From: a bacterium
GTDB lineage: Bacteria > Krumholzibacteriota > Krumholzibacteriia > LZORAL124-64-63
Direction: 5' to 3'
Assembly (NCBI GenBank): GCA_016712675.1
Contig: JADJQR010000001.1
Span: forward strand, 2,356,001 to 2,420,000
Length of the DNA stretch: 64,000 nt
Positions 60,223 through 64,000 of the stretch are shown in pieces. Positions within the stretch are counted from its first letter, which is position 1, and every line of letters starts with the position of its first letter. Both the position numbers and the translations under genes were made by a program. The notes below the pieces were generated by a model. The model did not search any database, had not been told where the DNA came from, and was given only the letters and a program-made list of their open reading frames with translations.

Positions 60223-63200
60223 GCTGCCACCCCCTTTCACCCTGGCGCCGCGCAAACCAGGAAGCGGAGACGGTCATCGTGCGCGACGGCTCCCACGACA
60301 GACGCCACGTCGACTCGACGTTGCCGCCGGGCTCCGGGAACTGATACGGCCGCTGTGCGCCGGGAGGCTCGTCGCTGGCGACGGTCGACCATCGTGCTTC
60401 CAGAAGCGTCGACCAGCCCGCGCGCAGCCGTGCGCGGGCCGACGGCCGCAGGGCCCATTCCCGCTGCCCGACGCCCGACACGGCGTCGCGGCGCGTCACG
60501 CGCTCGCCCTGCAGTCCGAGGCGGAGATCCGGACCCGGTGCCAGTTGCCACCCCAGTTCGAAGCGTCGCGTGGAGAGGTCCTGGCTGCGACGCGCGCTCA
60601 GCGCCGACTCGGTCGATTCGCGCCGCTCCGCCTCGACGGCGTAGCGGCCACGCAGCGTGATGCGCGCGTTCAGGTTCGCACTGCCGGCAGCCTGCCAGCG
60701 CCGGTCGAGTCGGTCTTCGGGGTGGGCCGCGAACTGGCGATCGCGAGCCTGCCGGTAGCCGAAGCGGCCGCGAAGATCGAAGCGCGGCTCGTGCTCGAGC
60801 ACTGCGATCTCCTGCGAGAGATTGAGGTCGCCGAGAACGGCCGTGCGCCCATCGAAGATCACGTCCGGGTCCAGCGCCAGCAGGCGCCCGATGCGGTCGG
60901 TCGTGCTGCGCCCCTCGAGCGACGCTGTGGTCTGCGTCGACCAGCCTCCGTACCAGCGGTCCCGGCCCAGGAACGCGAAGACCTGCCGCCAGCGCAGGTC
61001 ACCGCGCACGGCCGTTGTCGCCACCAGGCTGTCGGTGCCAGCCAGCACGACGTTGTAGTCTCCCTGATCCTGGCCCACGTAGTCGCCGTCCTCGTCGAAA
61101 TCGCCCTGCTGGTCGCCCACGAACACGATCTGCCGGTCCAGTACTTCGCTGCGGCTGTTGTCGACCCGGTAGCCCAGCGACCAGTCGCTGCCGGTGCGTT
61201 CCCAGCGTCCGGCCAGGTCGAGCCGCGCCAGTCGCGTCGACTCGACCGGACCGTCGGGCTGATCGGTTCGGCGCCAGGTGCCCTCGCCGACCAGGCGCAT
61301 GCCAGCGAACGTCCCCGATGTCACCGAGGCGCCCCCGGTTCGGCTATCGCGTTCACGCCGCCAGCCCCCGTCGCGCAGCGAGTCCGCCAGCCCACGCCGG
61401 AATTCCAGCCGCCAGCCCGAGCCACCCTTGTGGGCTCCCGCCAGTGCCACCCCGCTCTCCTCGAAGCGTGAGCCGCCAGCCCGAACCGCCGAACCGCCGG
61501 CCAGCGCGTCGTCGTGCCATTGCCTGCGCTCGTGGACCAGCGAGGGCTGCAGGGCGCCGACACGCCACGACACCTCGTGCCGCTGCGCGCGCCGGGTGAT
61601 CTCGAGCGGATCGAGCCCGTCACGGGCCCCGGCGCGGGACACCTCGTGACGGCCGACGCCGGCGCCGAAACGCCAGCGGGCTTCCAGCGTGGCACGATCG
61701 GCGGCCACCGCGTCGCCGTGCCGCAGGGAGCCCACGCCCACACCCAATTCCAGCGCGCCGCGCCGCCCGTCGGCCAGCCACGCCATCCGCGCGTCGGACC
61801 GCCGGTCGGCCTCGTCGAGGAAGCCGTCGCGCCGGGCTCGCGCGCCGAGGCCCCAGGCCTCGTACTGGGCGATGGTCCGCCGTGACTGGAGCGGCGCGAA
61901 TCTCTCGTCCTGTCCCTCCCACTCGGCGTCGACCGCCAGGCGTCCGGTACCGCGTCCGCCGATCCGCGGCGCGCGGCCGCGCCAGCGGAGCGCCACGCGG
62001 CCGGCACCGCCTCCGTTGTCGTCCTCGTCCAGCGCCGAGAGCAGGTTGCGGTCGACCCGGGAGGCGTTCCATTCCGCATCGATGCCACTGCCGGCCGAAT
62101 CACCCAGGGACAGGGCGAACGTCGCCAGGCTGTGCGCGCCGGGCATCGCGAGCGGCCGCCCCACGCGGTGGGCGCCTTGCCCCTCGCCGACGTGCACGTA
62201 GACGCGCCGGCCCGTGGAAGTCAGGCTGTCGAGCCGGTAGTCACCGAGCCCCGTGCCGGCGTGATAGAAGACGACGTCCCAGTCGCCGCCGCCGGGTGCG
62301 AACACGTAGATCGTATCGGTGCCCGCCAATGCCCGCGTGTACCCGCCCAGACCCGGCGTCACTGCCGTGACGCCGGGGGCGACGGCTCGCGTGGGATCGT
62401 CGCCGGCCGCCGCCAGTACGGCCTCGTCGCCGTCAGCCAGGTCGCCTGTGCGCAGGCGCGTCGGATCGTCGGCCTCCCTCAGCACGCGTGCACGCAGGCG
62501 CGCCGGCACGCCCGGCAACGTGCTCGCGAACACGTGCTCCACGCCGGCGCCGAGCGCCGTGCGGCTGTAGGCGCCCTCGCCCTGCTCGAATTCGACGGTG
62601 ATCAGCGACTCCGCCGTGACCAGTCGGCGATAGGTGAAGGTGATCGTGCCCAGCACGTAGTCGATGACGTAATCGCGGTCCGCGCCCCGTACCAGCGTCT
62701 GGCCGTCGAGCGAAACGCGCTCGGAGCCTGCGACCAGGAAGAGATTCGCGCCGCCCTCACCGCCGGCCAGCCGGTATGGACCCTGATTGGCCTCCTGGCC
62801 CTGCAGCCGCACGGTCCGGTACGTGCCACGCGGAGCACCGGCCACCGCCTCGACCGTCGTGGCGCCGCCGCTGGCGCGCACATCCAGGCCCTGCAGCTTC
62901 CGGCGGACGTCGCCGAAGGCCGTGCCACGCCGCTGGACCACAAGGTCGCCAAGTGTCGCCTGCCAGGCCGGTCCCCTGATCTCGACGAGGACCTTGTCGA
63001 TGTCCTTCAACTCCTCGGTGTTTCCTTCGGGCACGACCGGCAGGTTGTCGTCCGAGAGGAAGGCGCGCACGGAGACGTCCGGGGTCAGCCGCCCGTCGAG
63101 GCTCAGGCGCAGGTTCTGGTCCACGGTCATCTCGCGCCGCGAACCGGACGACACCTGCACCGTCTTGCTCCCGTTCACGCGCAGGCCGTCGTCACGCCGG

Positions 63201-63774
63201 TCGCCGCCGTCGGCGCCGCTCCCAGCACCCGGGCTGCCACCGCCAGCGGTCGCCTCCGGGCCGGTGCGCGTGTTCGCCCCCGTCGCGGGCGGCGGCGACA
63301 CCTCCCGCAGGTCCAGGCGCGAGGCCGGCGCGGACGGCACGAACCGGTAGGTGGCGCTGACCAACGCCAGGCCGGCACCTGGACCGGTGGTGGCCGGAGC
63401 CCCGGCCGATGTCGCCAACCAGCCGCGCAGCGGGATCACCTGCCCGGTGCGCGCGCGCAGGCGGTAGTCACGGCCTTCGAGCCAACGCTCGCCTTCGACG
63501 AACAGCTGCAGCGAGCCGGGCACGACGAAGCCGTGGGCCAGCGGCAGGGGTCGCGGCGAGGCCGGCATCAGGTGGAATTCGTGCTCGGCCAGGGTGGTCG
63601 TGGTGTCGGCGCCAGCGCCGGCGGCATAGGGCGGCGGTGTCCGGCCGGTCCCGGTCGACGCCCCGTTCGCGCCACAGGCCGAGGAGGCGGGCAACATCGC
63701 CAGCAGGCCCACGAGCAGCAGCGCCGCCAGAGGCACCGGCGGCGGCACGGCGCGGCAGGGCCGCGCGTCCGTCA

Positions 63775-64000
63775 TCACTCGTAGAGGATGCGGTAGACGA
63801 GAACCGCGGCGCGGGCCCGGTCGGTCACCGCCAGCGTCCCGTCCGGCCCCACCGCCACGTCCACCGGCACCGATGGCGCCGCCTGGAGACTCATGTCCGG
63901 CCCGGCCGAAAACAGCAGCCGCAGGCGATGGTCCAACGCATGGATGCGGCCGGCCCCCGGGTCGGCCACGAAAAGATTTCCGAACCGGTCGGTGTCCAGC
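63775..64000 (-). CDS. NHL/beta-propeller protein, C-terminal fragment (5' end outside window)
   Basis: The last 75 codons are visible; the start lies beyond the window. NHL-type blade pattern: DRFGNLFVADPGAGRIHALD, then PVDVAVGPDGTLAVTDRARAAVLVY. Six-bladed propellers of this kind bind proteins or carbohydrates outside the cell. Its stop overlaps the start of the large barrel gene, so both are probably co-expressed. Confidence 0.7.
   Translation of the reverse strand, partial: LDTDRFGNLFVADPGAGRIHALDHRLRLLFSAGPDMSLQAAPSVPVDVAVGPDGTLAVTDRARAAVLVYRILYE

Overview
The window is very GC-rich and almost fully coding; no gene-free stretch exceeds 300 bases. It looks like the chromosome of a Gram-negative, LPS-making bacterium: there are heptose-phosphate genes, a lipid A-type acyltransferase, an Omp85 protein, a secretin and several other outer-membrane barrels. 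A DUF4837 lipoprotein and a very large barrel of a type I associate with the FCB (Bacteroidetes/Chlorobi) lineages, together with a Myxococcus-like pilus cluster, suggest an uncultured phylum near the FCB group. That placement is inference only. GTG and TTG starts are common. I saw no tRNA, rRNA, CRISPR array, insertion sequence or prophage.

Layout. 1-2.4 kb: end of myo-inositol-1-phosphate synthase, a metallo-hydrolase, and an orphan ParA. 2.5-15 kb (minus): a long run read from yceD through rpmF, plsX, fabD, fabG, acpP, fabF and rnc to a TPR protein, an exported unknown, an ECF sigma factor, its anti-sigma factor, a DUF4837 lipoprotein and an outer-membrane protein. 15-20.6 kb (minus): ndk, sucCD, a cyclic 2,3-diphosphoglycerate synthase-type protein, and split rfaE1/rfaE2. 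20.7-29.3 kb: a small DUF3467 gene (plus), then an ABC-2 exporter coupled to a lipid acyltransferase, dprA, obgE, coaD, rsmD and aroK (minus).

29.4-46.8 kb (minus) holds a complete type IV pilus locus. Read in transcription order it is pilB-T-C-S-R-A, two more pilin-type genes, an ABC ATPase and permease, a TPR protein, pilD, pilM-N-O-P-Q. This is the order I recall for the Myxococcus xanthus pil cluster, including its pilG/H/I transporter genes. Sigma-54 promoter sequences precede pilM and pilA, and a weaker one precedes pilB, matching the PilS-PilR pair encoded in the locus.

46.9-64 kb (minus): a ComEA-like helix-hairpin-helix protein, an unusual fusion of an ECF-transporter S-component to an outer-membrane barrel, a TPR protein, hutI, a DinG-type helicase, ligA, an Omp85 protein, a 1,195-residue barrel and a truncated beta-propeller gene. 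The last three overlap and may form an outer-membrane assembly unit.

The points I would follow up first are the ECF-S/barrel fusion, a pilin-like protein that has lost its prepilin leader, the sigma-54 pilus regulon, and the large-barrel/Omp85/propeller set.
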